Positions 1 to 9,657 of a stretch of 64,000 nucleotides of DNA are shown one piece after another. Origin of the DNA: Cristatella mucedo (taxonomy: Eukaryota; Bryozoa; Phylactolaemata; Cristatellidae); contig WPIO01000011.1 in assembly GCA_009760855.2 (NCBI GenBank), positions 41,001 through 105,000 of the forward strand, given 5' to 3'. The notes beneath the pieces were generated by a model. The model was given only the letters and a program-made list of their open reading frames with translations. It was not told where the DNA came from and did not search any database. Each line of letters starts with the position of its first letter. The first letter of the stretch is position 1. The translations under genes were made by a program, and so were the position numbers.

Positions 1-60
1 AGTCTTTATGACTTTGTGGAGTTACAGACGGAGATACATTACGTTTCGCATAGGAGCAAA
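1..60 (+). mobile_element. 3' tail fragment of a decayed LINE (second family)
   Basis: The stretch reading tctttatgactttgtggag and the following bases recur at 36,578-36,605 directly after LINE-like coding remains, and in inverted form near 8,600. I therefore read this as the 3' end of the same low-copy retroelement, cut by the window edge. No coding sequence remains. Inference from shared sequence only. Confidence 0.35.
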
Positions 61-585
61 GAGAGTCATCAAAATGATAATGAAACGAATTTAAAAGACT
101 GCTGGTGACTAGTGTATCCTGATTTTTTAAGCATGTAAGGGTGTTTCACTCTTTTTGACATCAGCATGATAAGCGATGGAAAAATGCACCCAAAGAAGGG
201 TAAATTTTTAGAGATTACATTGCTCGATCCACAACGTCGATATATATGCATATGTTTAGAGATATATATATATATATGTGTATTTGTCTTAAAATAGCTA
301 GAATTGTGTTTGTATAAAACAAAAAGTGCAATAACGTTTGTGTGACGTAGTTTTAAGATGGCCCATACATAGATCCGGAAAGACTAGCGTAATCAAAGAC
401 GTCTTTCGAACTATAACTATAATTTTAAGAGTGAAAGTGAAAAGTTCTCCTTTCTACCCTGCTTTGAAATCAAAGAGCGGGCTGCAGAAGCAGTTAACAT
501 AATAGTATTGCTATTTGAGAAAAAATGCGTTAGCTATTAAGAAGACCTTAGGGAGAATTTTTTAAATATTTAATAGTCAAGACGA
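61..585. other. No gene seen
   Basis: AT-rich sequence with a short (TA)n run near 260-280. The only open frame of note is 60 codons with no recognisable domain. I see no splice-consistent exon. Confidence 0.4.
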
Positions 586-654
586 GGGGGCTCGGACATC
601 CCCCCTGGACGTTTCCCCCCCCGACATTTCCCCCTGGGGTAGGACATTGCCCCG

Positions 655-858
655 GTATATGGTTTAGGGTTTAGGTTTATAAGGTTTAGTGCTTAGGGTT
701 TTAGGGCTTAGGGGTTTTAGGGTTTAGCGTTTAGGAATTAGGGGTTTCAGGGTTTAGGGTTTAAGGTTTAGGGTTTGTAATTTAGGTTTTAGGGTTTTTA
801 GGGTTAAGGCTTTAGCGTTTAGGGCTTAGGGTTTAGGGTATAGGTTTTAGGGTTTAGA
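655..858 (+). repeat. Degenerate TTTAGGG-like tandem array
   Basis: Roughly 200 bp consist of variants of ggtttagggtttag, with insertions such as gcttaggg and ggggtttt. The unit resembles the TTTAGGG or TTAGGG telomere family, but the array is irregular and internal. It is better described as an interstitial telomere-like repeat, or a satellite that looks like one, than as a chromosome end. Confidence 0.6.
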
Positions 859-1215
859 GCGGACCGCGCCACCACCACCTAAATCCACCCTCGCTCGTAT
901 TCCGTGCTTTAGTTCGTATTAGGGCATAAATAGATCTCTTGAGGTCGAGTTACACTCAGTTGACCTCTGAGGCTTAGCGCTCATTTGCAAGAACGAGCGG
1001 CGTGCCGTAGCGCGCGCCCGCTTTGATGGGTACGAACACGTGCCTGGCGGCGTCGGGCGGGACCGAACTTCCGCGGGACCAAACTGCATAGCTCGCCGCA
1101 GCTGCCGCAGCAGCAGCCGCCGCAGCCGCCGCTCGTCCATTAGAAACCAACCTCCCAATCCATCCATTCCTCTAATTATACTGAGTAAATTTTATTTAAA
1201 TAGAGTTTACACTTC

Positions 1216-1273
1216 ATTCATGTATATATATAAATAAATAAATAAATATATATATACATATATACATATATAT
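1216..1273. repeat. (ATAA)n/(AT)n microsatellite
   Basis: Short run of ataaataaataaa followed by tatatatacata units. It lies between the inverted G-rich blocks. Confidence 0.8.
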
Positions 1274-1805
1274 CTTCGTATTCTTAGTTTAACATTCATC
1301 AAAATAGGGGGAAATGTCCTACCCAGGGGAATGTCGCAGGGGGGGAAATGTCCTAGGGTCCACCGGGAAGGGAAATGTCCGGAGGGGGGTGGGTTAAATT
1401 TCCAGGGGGGAAATGTCATACAACCGAGAAGAGAGATTTCTTTGTGTGGCATTGAAAAAATTACTCTCCATTAGTGATAGAAGCGAAGCTTGCATGAAGT
1501 GGATCACGTGGTACGGTATAAGACGGGCAGGAAGTTTCACGAGAGGCGTTTGAAAGCGTCAATTGATCTTGTAGGTTGTCGTATATGACACGACTGCATT
1601 CCTACCTAATCGGAGGTGGCAGATTGACGCGTGGCTGCGATACAAAACAGCTCACCCTAGAGTTTGTGGACAAGCTGCCCTCCGAGGACAACGATTCATT
1701 CTCGGTCAAAGAGAAGCGAGCAGAGATCTAGAAAGAATGGAATAGCCTGACATAACCAGCGGCTTGTGCATGCAGCAAACAATCGGATAGGAAACTTCAC
1801 CATAC

Positions 1806-2024
1806 CGACGTAGATTCTTCTGTATCTGGCGACGGCCACTGCATTCTGGTCGTCGTAGATACTTCCGGATCTGATAATGGCCTCTGGTTGTCGGTCATCT
1901 CAGGTGACGACGTGTCTGATGACATTTTTGTCGAAGCTGCAAGCTCGACTGTAGGTGTTTGCGATAGTGAAAACAGTCTTGCCGAGGTAGAAAATTCTGA
2001 TTGTAGCATCGAGAAGGAGTCCGC
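1806..2024 (-). CDS. Ser/Thr-rich exon of the mucin-like gene (exon X)
   Basis: A 219-bp exon (73 codons) on the minus strand. The acceptor is ...atcttag before the codon for Ala at 2,024; the donor is TCG|GTATGG at 1,806/1,805. Both ends are phase 0, matching the giant exon ending at 9,658 and exon Y at 3,375-3,599, so all three splice in frame. The translation is rich in Ser and Thr (about a third of residues), with Pro and acidic residues and no Cys. It looks like an O-glycosylated stalk rather than a globular domain. It contains runs such as SSDTSSPEM and EVSTTTRM. The intron model is inferred; no transmembrane exon was found before position 1. Confidence 0.5.
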
Positions 2025-2211
2025 CTAAGATTTTTGGATGGCAAGCTTCAGGCAGACATAATTCTGACTAAAGAAGTTGTTACTCATAATAACACCATGT
2101 AGATGGCTAGTGACCACGCTATCATGCTTATGGATGGCTGTGCTAGTGAGAGCTTCAAGGTACGCGGACCCGACGCAAATCAGGCATTTTGATTCAGTTT
2201 ATTTCTGGGAT

Positions 2212-2544
2212 TTACAGTGATGCTAGCACTTTCAACGCCAAAAATTCAACAAAAAGGAACGCATCTGTGGAATCATCCAGCGTGGCCATCATACAGAGAT
2301 TACAGTTTGGCTGGTATCTATTTTTATTAGTACATCTGTCCATTTTCGAAAGGAGTAAGCCGACCTGACGATATGTTAGCTCCACTTCTTGCCTATTACT
2401 TCTTGGCATGGCACGAATTAAATTGGCAATCCTTGACGCATCGAAATCTACATCGGGTTTTGAGTATGTGATATGCGAGTTCCAGCCTAAACCTAGTGAG
2501 TCATCATAGCCGTGGGAAAAAATAGATGGAGGCAACTTTTCCAT
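2212..2544 (-). CDS. Hypothetical ORF, 110 codons, possible exon
   Basis: An open frame on the minus strand between two accepted exons of the mucin-like gene. Its composition is unlike the flanking Ser/Thr-rich exons: mixed hydrophobic and charged residues, with Cys in a CTNKNRYQPNCNLC cluster, which suggests a small folded module. A possible acceptor with a pyrimidine tract (ctattttttcccac...actcactag) would start it in phase 1, which does not fit the phase 0 neighbours. It may be an exon of another transcript, an alternative exon, or chance. I do not recognise a family. Confidence 0.25.
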   Translation of the reverse strand: MEKLPPSIFSHGYDDSLGLGWNSHITYSKPDVDFDASRIANLIRAMPRSNRQEVELTYRQVGLLLSKMDRCTNKNRYQPNCNLCMMATLDDSTDAFLFVEFLALKVLASL

Positions 2545-3374
2545 TCAAGCTTGATGTATACATGATGAATCGTGAATCCTTTGTGTGCGTGCGACACTGA
2601 ACGTATTGAGACTAAACGTATTGAGAGTGCGAGTGTCTGATGGAATAAAAACTGAAAAATAATGATGAACTTAAGTCAGCTATGAGGAAGCTAAAGTGGC
2701 CAAAATAGACACGTAATTTTGAAGTGCATTAAGCAATCTTTTTTTAAGGAAAAAGTGAATGGGATTGTAATCAAAGAGCATTCAAAACAACATCTGAATT
2801 ATCATCAGATATATAGCAAAAAAGCGCTCGGCATCGATTAATAAAATTAAAACGTCTAAATAATGCAGATTTTTCTTCTGAAAAACGTCTACAATTAATA
2901 TTAATTAAGAATTAGAGAACCATAGAAAAGTGACATAAATTGAAGTCTGTATACGAAATAAGCCCAAGTGAATCATTTTTGTAGTAGCCAGTGCCTTGGC
3001 TCTACCCGTCTTCGCTGTAAGCGAGCTGCACGGTAGGTGCTTATTATCATTCATACTTGCATATAACATGCCGTACGTCTGAAGCCGCAACCGTTAGCCC
3101 TTTACCGAAATGGCTCTTACAACAGTTGGACCGTACAACAGCACGCTGCAAACTATGATCGACACGTACTTAAATTATGCTAGCCATAAGAGGACACCCA
3201 CCGAGAGCCAATCTGGACGTATAGCGCGAACTCTCGCGTGATGGAAAACTCTCATTGTGACATTGTCCAGGATGATAGCCTAATGTGCGTATATTAATGA
3301 TACTGGTATGCCACGACTTAGGAACTGTTTTGAGCTGCTTCTAAAGCTAATGCCGAAGGCGTACACGGACTCAC

Positions 3375-3599
3375 TAGCATTTCTGGAGTGGCCATGAAAG
3401 TTTCAGGGCTGGTGTCATCGAAGCTCGTGAGCCTTTTGTCTGAACCAAGGTGAGATCCTTGATCGCCTAGATGGGCAACGTTGGCTGCACTTGAATACGG
3501 TTCATGTTGCACATGCCTGAACGTCGAAAGAGTAGTTGCATTTGAAGTTAAGAATCGCGTTGTCAACTCAGATGTTGCATTTTGAAAAACAAGTTGCTG
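3375..3599 (-). CDS. Ser/Thr-rich exon of the mucin-like gene (exon Y)
   Basis: A 225-bp exon (75 codons) read on the minus strand. The donor is ATGCTA|GTGAGT at 3,375/3,374, a strong consensus. The acceptor is tggtag|CAG at 3,599, or the overlapping tagcag|CAA three bases on, a tandem NAGNAG site. Both options keep phase 0. The product contains N-glycosylation sequons (QNATS, SNATT) and is rich in Ser, Thr and Ala, in keeping with an extracellular glycosylated stalk. It follows the giant repeat exon and precedes exon X, all phase 0. The polypyrimidine tract before the acceptor is weak, which lowers confidence. Confidence 0.45.
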
Positions 3600-6230
3600 C
3601 TACCACTGTAGCTATTTTATATTCGTCTCGTTGGAGATCAAAGTTAGGCTATGAGAATTCAATATAGTTTACCTGCCAGTGCTCTTCTTTACCCAAGGAA
3701 CCGTTAACGTGATGACTCCAGTTTCTATAGATAGACTGCAAAACGAAGACATGTTCTAATGTAATAATAATAATAATATTTCTTCAAAATCTCTTCAATC
3801 AAAGCTGCTGCTCAGGAGCTACATCAAGCAGTACGGGCTTTATTATTACCTCACCTTATTATGATGCCGGTGCTGTGAATCATTCCGTTGGTGTTCAATG
3901 TATGGAAAAGTGGCACCCTGAAATAATCGACTTGCAGCTAGACATATATTGAGCACATGCTCGCAAATTCCTTACCGACCTTATGAAAGGACGAAAGAAA
4001 AGCTCTGCGGATTATGCAGGATTAAACTGTAATGCGATGGACATAAAGACGAGCACAGTGCTTTACTTTAATGTGTCAGGTGCAGAGAGCTGGCACTCAA
4101 AACCTGCAGATACGAAAAAGAGCCTGCTAGAAAAAGTAAGTGCTGAGTTAGTCTTCTCGTCGATAGTTGACGAATTCGTTTCGCTTCACCCAAACGGTAT
4201 CTGTATAGGCAAACGGATTCCCACAGTGATGCAGTCACCAGTACCAGCGACGGTTCTATTTTGATTAAGAGTATACAAACATTTGCACGAGCGTGGGTGT
4301 CGGGACTTCATTCCCACTCAAGCTGAGCCGTGGAGCATCGGTCGACGACAAGGTCACTCTCCTGCGGAGCTCTGGCCCAATACCTCACCTCCTGCTGCTG
4401 CGGCTGCACACAGCTTCGTTTAAGCGGAGCTTTTGAAGCAGCTGCCATGTTGTGCCCTGCAGGATTCGCTGCCCTTGTTGGCACCGTTCGTTGCTGCCTA
4501 GGGTGATGCGACACGAGCGCACTGATGGCGAAGGACAGCGCCGACGGCCGTCGCTGAGCGGCGAGGTGATCGCCAGCAGCGCTCTCGCATTGGATTGTCA
4601 TCCCGTATGCAACCTTCGCCAGCGCGTTCTCGTCATTATCTGTACGCACGCGCTATAATCTATCGAGTGCTGATCGCACGCGCTGCCTAGTCGTTCAAGA
4701 CTGCAGCACCCAGGGAGCCCCCCTCCCGCTCCGGCAGGTTACAGCACTGGCAGCCCAGCTTCCCATTAGTCAGTGCTGGCTAGCGATTCGGCGGCGACTA
4801 CTTCCGTTTCGGGCACTTACTTGCGGTATGGTAGTATGCATTCAAACTTATGGATATTGCATATGTTGCAATTACATATGCCGTGCTTCAAATGAGCAGG
4901 ATCAGGAGAACGTAGTGACCGAAAAGTGGGTTTCGTGTGCTTAACGTCGCCATGCTGCTCAGTAATACGGACATTTTTTAGCCTCTCCACCGTCGGCCGC
5001 AGACACGCGCAAGCAAAAGCAAAGACTAGCGCATTTTAAGAAGTTTCACGAGCTGAAATGTAGTGTCTGCTAAAATTTAGTTAATTTACTTTTCAGACAT
5101 GTTACAGCCAAAAGATTTTAGTCGCGGTTCTTACACTATTACAACGTACGGGATAATTAGAGACGTTCGTATTTATGAGAAATTATCTACTCGACCAGCA
5201 TAACTCGCTGCGCGGATATGGTCCCTCGTCGCCGACCACAGCAGACTTTATGCTTAGAGCTCGACATATTTTCCAATTAAGAACGTAAATGCATTCAGGC
5301 AGCACCCCAGCTTTCGGCTCAATCGTTTAAATGGAAGTTTAAAGCCACGATTTAAAGCCCACGCTTTGAGTGCCATGAAAATGAAGTCTCAAAAAGAAAT
5401 TTCACTCAGTAAGAGCAACGAACTGATAGCCGAGAGGAAGTGGCAATGTGCAAGCGGCTGAATGCTTTCTCGTGTTCTGGGTGTTCGAATGAGATGCACG
5501 ACCAAAGTATATTTCAAAGGCTTTCTGTTCTTTATTCTTATTCTTCGCTTTAGGCTTCGCTTTTAATGCGGCCGCGACGATTCGCTTGCTACGCTCCAAG
5601 ATCCACGCTCAGAGCAATACGTGTCACGTGTATACTGCGATTTATGCAGTCATTACGCACAGCGTGCTCGTGCAAAGGGCAGTCATTACTTCGCACGTTT
5701 TAAGCAGCAGTACGGAATCGCGTCGGATCAGTGCTGCTGAGTTGGACTCGTTAAGGGGTCTGATTCGAGATCTCTGCAGAATTTCCTTACTACTGGCATG
5801 CTTAGGCTTGCTTTTTGGAACGCCGTTCTCCCAGAACCTTTAGGCGTTATTTCCTCTACCTAACGAGTTTTAAAGTTATCACATCAAAACAAAAGTTCAT
5901 CTTCTCGCATTTTACCACCACGCGCAGAGCCGGTCTTGAATCATCAAGGATATTTCACAAACACTGCAAACGCTCAACGAATTTTTGTGTAAAATTAAAC
6001 TAAAAAGCGTTAGCGTGCGGAGAGAATGCTAGCGAGCAGTCAGGCTTTGTCAACCCGTAAAAAGACAGTTCGGTACTGTCTCTCTCTCTTACGCTGGATG
6101 TGCGCGCAGCCGTTATTGCTGCTGTTAATCCGTTGGCAGTCGCCGCGTTATCTGGTTGACGAGAAAATGGAGAAGAGAAAGGCGGTGACGGCATTTTGAT
6201 GGACTCCTATAAAAAACAAAGAGGCCAAGT
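3600..6230. other. Intron/intergenic, no gene supported
   Basis: Mostly unique moderate-AT sequence with a short (taa)n run at about 3,760-3,778. A 93-codon plus-strand frame (3,983-4,264) has non-random composition but no domain and no flanking splice logic, so I leave it uncalled. If the mucin-like gene model is right, this is part of its 5.9-kb intron between 9,657 and 3,600. Confidence 0.4.
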
Positions 6231-6234
6231 CGTG

Positions 6235-6605
6235 CGGATTAAGGAAGGAGGAGCACGGAGTGGCGGCGGACATGTCAGGAAGGAGAAAAAGAAGAAGGAG
6301 GAAGAAGAAAGGAAGGAAGGAAGGAAGAAGGAAGGAAGGAGGAGGAAGGAAGGAGGAATGAGGAAGGAGTAGCACGGAGTGGTGGTGGACATGTCAGGAA
6401 GGAGGAAAGAAGGAGGAGGAGGAAGGAGGAAGAAAGGAGGAAGGGAAGGAGGAAGGAAGGAGGAATGAGGAAGGAGGAGCACGGAGTGGTAGTGGACATG
6501 TCAGGAAGGAGGAAGGAAGGAAGAAGGAAGGAAGGAGGAAGGAAGGAGGAAGAAAGGAAGAAGCACGGAGGAAGGAGGAGCACGGAGTGGCGGCGGACAT
6601 GTCAG
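6235..6605. repeat. Purine-rich minisatellite with about 100-120 bp units
   Basis: A strongly strand-asymmetric block of ggaaggaggaag repeats. A fixed module of about 35 bp (gagcacggagtgg ... ggacatgtcag) occurs four times, beginning near 6,249, 6,369, 6,477 and 6,576. The unit thus shortens from 120 to 108 to 99 bp. Long polypyrimidine-coded frames on the other strand are by-products of the repeat. Confidence 0.8.
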
Positions 6606-6609
6606 CAGA

Positions 6610-8585
6610 GCGCGCATTCAGGGCTGACGCTGATAGTTGATTGCCATTGTTTTTTGTGCGGCGATTTAAGCTTACGCTCGAGCTTGCTGTGGTCGCAGTG
6701 AATGAAGCCGCAGACGATGTCGTGTCTCCGTCAGCGATGCGCGACAACAGTGCACCCGGTGTCGCTGTCAGCTGTTGCTCTAAGCTTACTCCCTACGTGT
6801 GTAAAGAAGAGAATCATTTTAATCCAGTCAGATGACATTAACAGTACTACAACAGTACTAAACTGCTGGCCCAGGCGCGGTGAAAAGGCTCGGTCAGTCA
6901 GATCAAGCTCTAATTAGATATGACTTGTGATATCTGTCAGCTTGCCGATGGTCTCGTTGTCACTCTCAGCGAGAGGTCGGAGATTATGAGTGACTCCACT
7001 GAGCTCGACAATTGGAACGATTTTAACAAAGGTGACGTCTTAATGTGGCAGCTGTTAATTTACGTTTCATGCTAGGTCATTGTACAATATTACAACACAA
7101 ACATTCCCAAAAATGTAGGGAGTGGTTTTATCGTTTCAGCTTGCCGTAAGCATGTTTCATTATAATAGCTGTTATTATCACTCAATCTTATTTCAAGTAA
7201 ACGAGTTAACAACTAAATCGGACGTACAACGCGTTGGCCAATTTCTGGTGGTAACTAAAAATTGGCACCTTTTCGTAGCTTCCATGAGTTATTTCTATTT
7301 TTCATGGTGGCACTCAACTAGAAATCAGATCTTGAACACGTTGACGACGATGACATGACTTCGAGGTAGCATCTACATAACGCAATTGCAGTATTATGTG
7401 CCTCGTATGTATATCATCAGCCACCCATGTTGGATATACCGCAGCTTTAAATGTATCATTTGTTGTAACGTTAAGTCGCATCTGTTATGCACAGCTTTCC
7501 CGTTAATTCAATTGATCACCTCTATTTCATCTGTTTAGGGCACGGTTGTTATTCACATAACTCAGTGAATGTTACTGAAATGTGTTCGTATTCAAAGAAT
7601 CATTGAATGGCTTAACAATTTTGAAAAACCGTCTCCAGAATTCGGATAAGAATATCCCCGAGCAAACTAATAATGGAGTGCCAAATTTTAGAATTATCTA
7701 CCTGGTTCACCCTTACGTACCCAGGGATCTTCAAACGTCACACACTTCATGCCCTTATAGGGTGTCCCGTAAGCCAGCAACGTAACATAAGCTATACTGT
7801 TTTTCAGTGGCGCCTGGTGCGTTTGGGTCACAGCCACCATTTGGATAAACAGGCTGGAGGATTTTCAATCCCAGACAAATGAAAGTTCAAACTACAGAAT
7901 TATTATAAGAAGGAACTATTGTAATTGTTCACGATTTGAGGAAATACCTTTGTATTCGGCTTGTATTAAGAAGCGCAGTAGCGTCACCTTCCGAGAGCAT
8001 TATCTATGAAGATGCTTACGTACACTTTTGAGGTGTAACCCACCGAAATCTAAATCAAAGTTCTAAAACTGATACCCAGTTGAAGTTGAAATTATTCTAA
8101 CAGTTTTTTTATACTAGGCTAGCCCTTACCCGTGAAAATCATGAGAGCCTGGAACTTTGCTTGGGAGGGCGAGCCTGCATGCTCGCTGACAAATCTGGGG
8201 AGCCAGCCCCCAATAAAGGACAATCGTGCAGCTCGTTTTTTTCAAAGAAACATCTTTCTAAAGAAACGAAACCGTTTAAAAATACTTTCAGTAATTGTAT
8301 CATAGATCTTAACTAAATATTATTTTTGAGAAGTTGTAACAATGTTGAATTTTCAAATATTCACCCGGTTTTTTCCCATTAGTATAGGATGACTCGCAAA
8401 TGAGCCGTTAATTCGTAATTAATTTTTCAATCAATTTTTTAATTTCAAGTAGCAGTAGATGTCTGTCACCGATATTCGTGTATGCAAGTTTTGCGGGTTG
8501 TCTTCCTATTTGTCAGCGACGGCTAACGAATCATCAGTGACTTCCATTCACGTGTCACATTCGCGCAAGTCGCCTACTTATTAAT
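6610..8585. other. No gene seen
   Basis: Unique AT-rich sequence with only short open frames and no recognisable domains. It lies inside the inferred mucin-gene intron. Confidence 0.4.
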
Positions 8586-8595
8586 AACTACATTG

Positions 8596-8655
8596 CACCC
8601 CCTTCTGTAACTCCACAAAGCCTAAAAGACTATGTGGACTGCAGGCGGAGACATA
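8596..8655. mobile_element. Inverted pair of second-family LINE tails
   Basis: The segment reads ctgtaactccacaaag, a short spacer, then gactatgtggactgcag, so the two halves are imperfect reverse complements. Each half matches the LINE tail at positions 1-40 and 36,578-36,605. It could fold into a hairpin of about 16 bp. Origin by head-to-head insertion or by rearrangement is inferred. Confidence 0.35.
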
Positions 8656-8665
8656 CCGCATGGGT

Positions 8666-9650
8666 TGCTAGCTTGTAAGCTCCTTAAAATTACGAATAAA
8701 CAATATTCAAATTAAAAATTGAAGGCTGTGCATTTAAGCGCATGGCTGCATTAAGGTTCGCCACAGTGACTCACAGACCGGCTCGCGCAATCTTGCTAAG
8801 AGTGACGTTCCTGATCAGGCTTTTAATTTTTATTCGTTCCATTGACACACCTCCACAGTTTACTTTCGTAGTTTAATAGCTAGCCGATCAAAAGTCTGTG
8901 TACAGTAAAAATTGCGCAAAATCAAGTTCATATTCTGGGGATGATAGGGGATCTGGGGAGGATATTTAACTTAACTGGATGTGTCAAAATATAATGACAA
9001 TAATAATGATGATGCATTTGATCAATCACCCTCAGAAAAAAACTCAATCTCTTTCTATTCACTTGACATTTGCGTTAATCTAGCATAAAAGACCAACGCG
9101 GCAGAGAGTTAATCCGCGAAAAAGTACCGGGAAAATTCAATTTCGGTTGTTAAAGACCGTGTATATAAGTGCGTAGCTGTTAAAGAGAAGAGCCACAATT
9201 ACTGAACTACTAAATGACCATAGCAGAGACTGGCTTTCCTGGCCGGGCTCTAATTTGGGTTTATGAGAATTAATCTCTGCCGCATTTAGACACAAATAAA
9301 AACCTACGCTGATTAGAAGTCTGCTCATAACTATTCCAAGATTCAACGTTAAATTTAAATTAAGATAAAATATGCTCTTTATAACTCTCAGAAATATTGC
9401 TATTTACTATCCCAACCTACTTAAAAAGGATATAATTTTCAAATAATGTACAGTGAATGAAATGCAAGCTATATTAGCAATCGAATGAGCTGAAATTGCT
9501 CACAAGGCTGCCGGTAAGCAAAAAGGCTACCTTGAAATCATGTAATTATTTGGAAAGGGGGAAAGCTTTAATTTTGCATAATTTAAAAATATCTTCGGGA
9601 AGAATTCAGTTTCTTCAATATCTGCACTTATTTAGCCAGCGCAACCGTCG
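8666..9650. other. No gene supported
   Basis: AT-rich. A 69-codon minus-strand frame (9,137-9,346) has two hydrophobic stretches, but its only plausible acceptor is out of phase with the mucin exon. I do not call it. Confidence 0.35.
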
Positions 9651-9657
9651 ATCATAC

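Larger units (their letters stand above)
586..1427. repeat. Composite repeat flanked by inverted G-rich blocks
   Basis: The left block (586-655) contains several copies of a motif reading gacatttccccc. The right block (about 1,303-1,427) contains its reverse complement, gggggaaatgtcc, at least four times, including copies extended by ta or tac. The blocks are therefore inverted relative to each other and enclose about 650 bp: a TTTAGGG-like array, a Ser/Arg-poor unique segment and an (ATAA)/(AT) microsatellite. This layout resembles a non-autonomous element with sub-terminal inverted repeats, but no transposase or clear target-site duplication is visible. Confidence 0.45.

Noticed and set aside
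655-858. True telomere
   Set aside because: The repeat is irregular, internal and flanked on both sides by other repeats and unique sequence.
9137-9346. 69-codon minus-strand ORF with two hydrophobic stretches, considered as a membrane anchor of the mucin-like gene
   Set aside because: The only acceptor is in phase 1, while the mucin exon ends in phase 0; no supporting homology.
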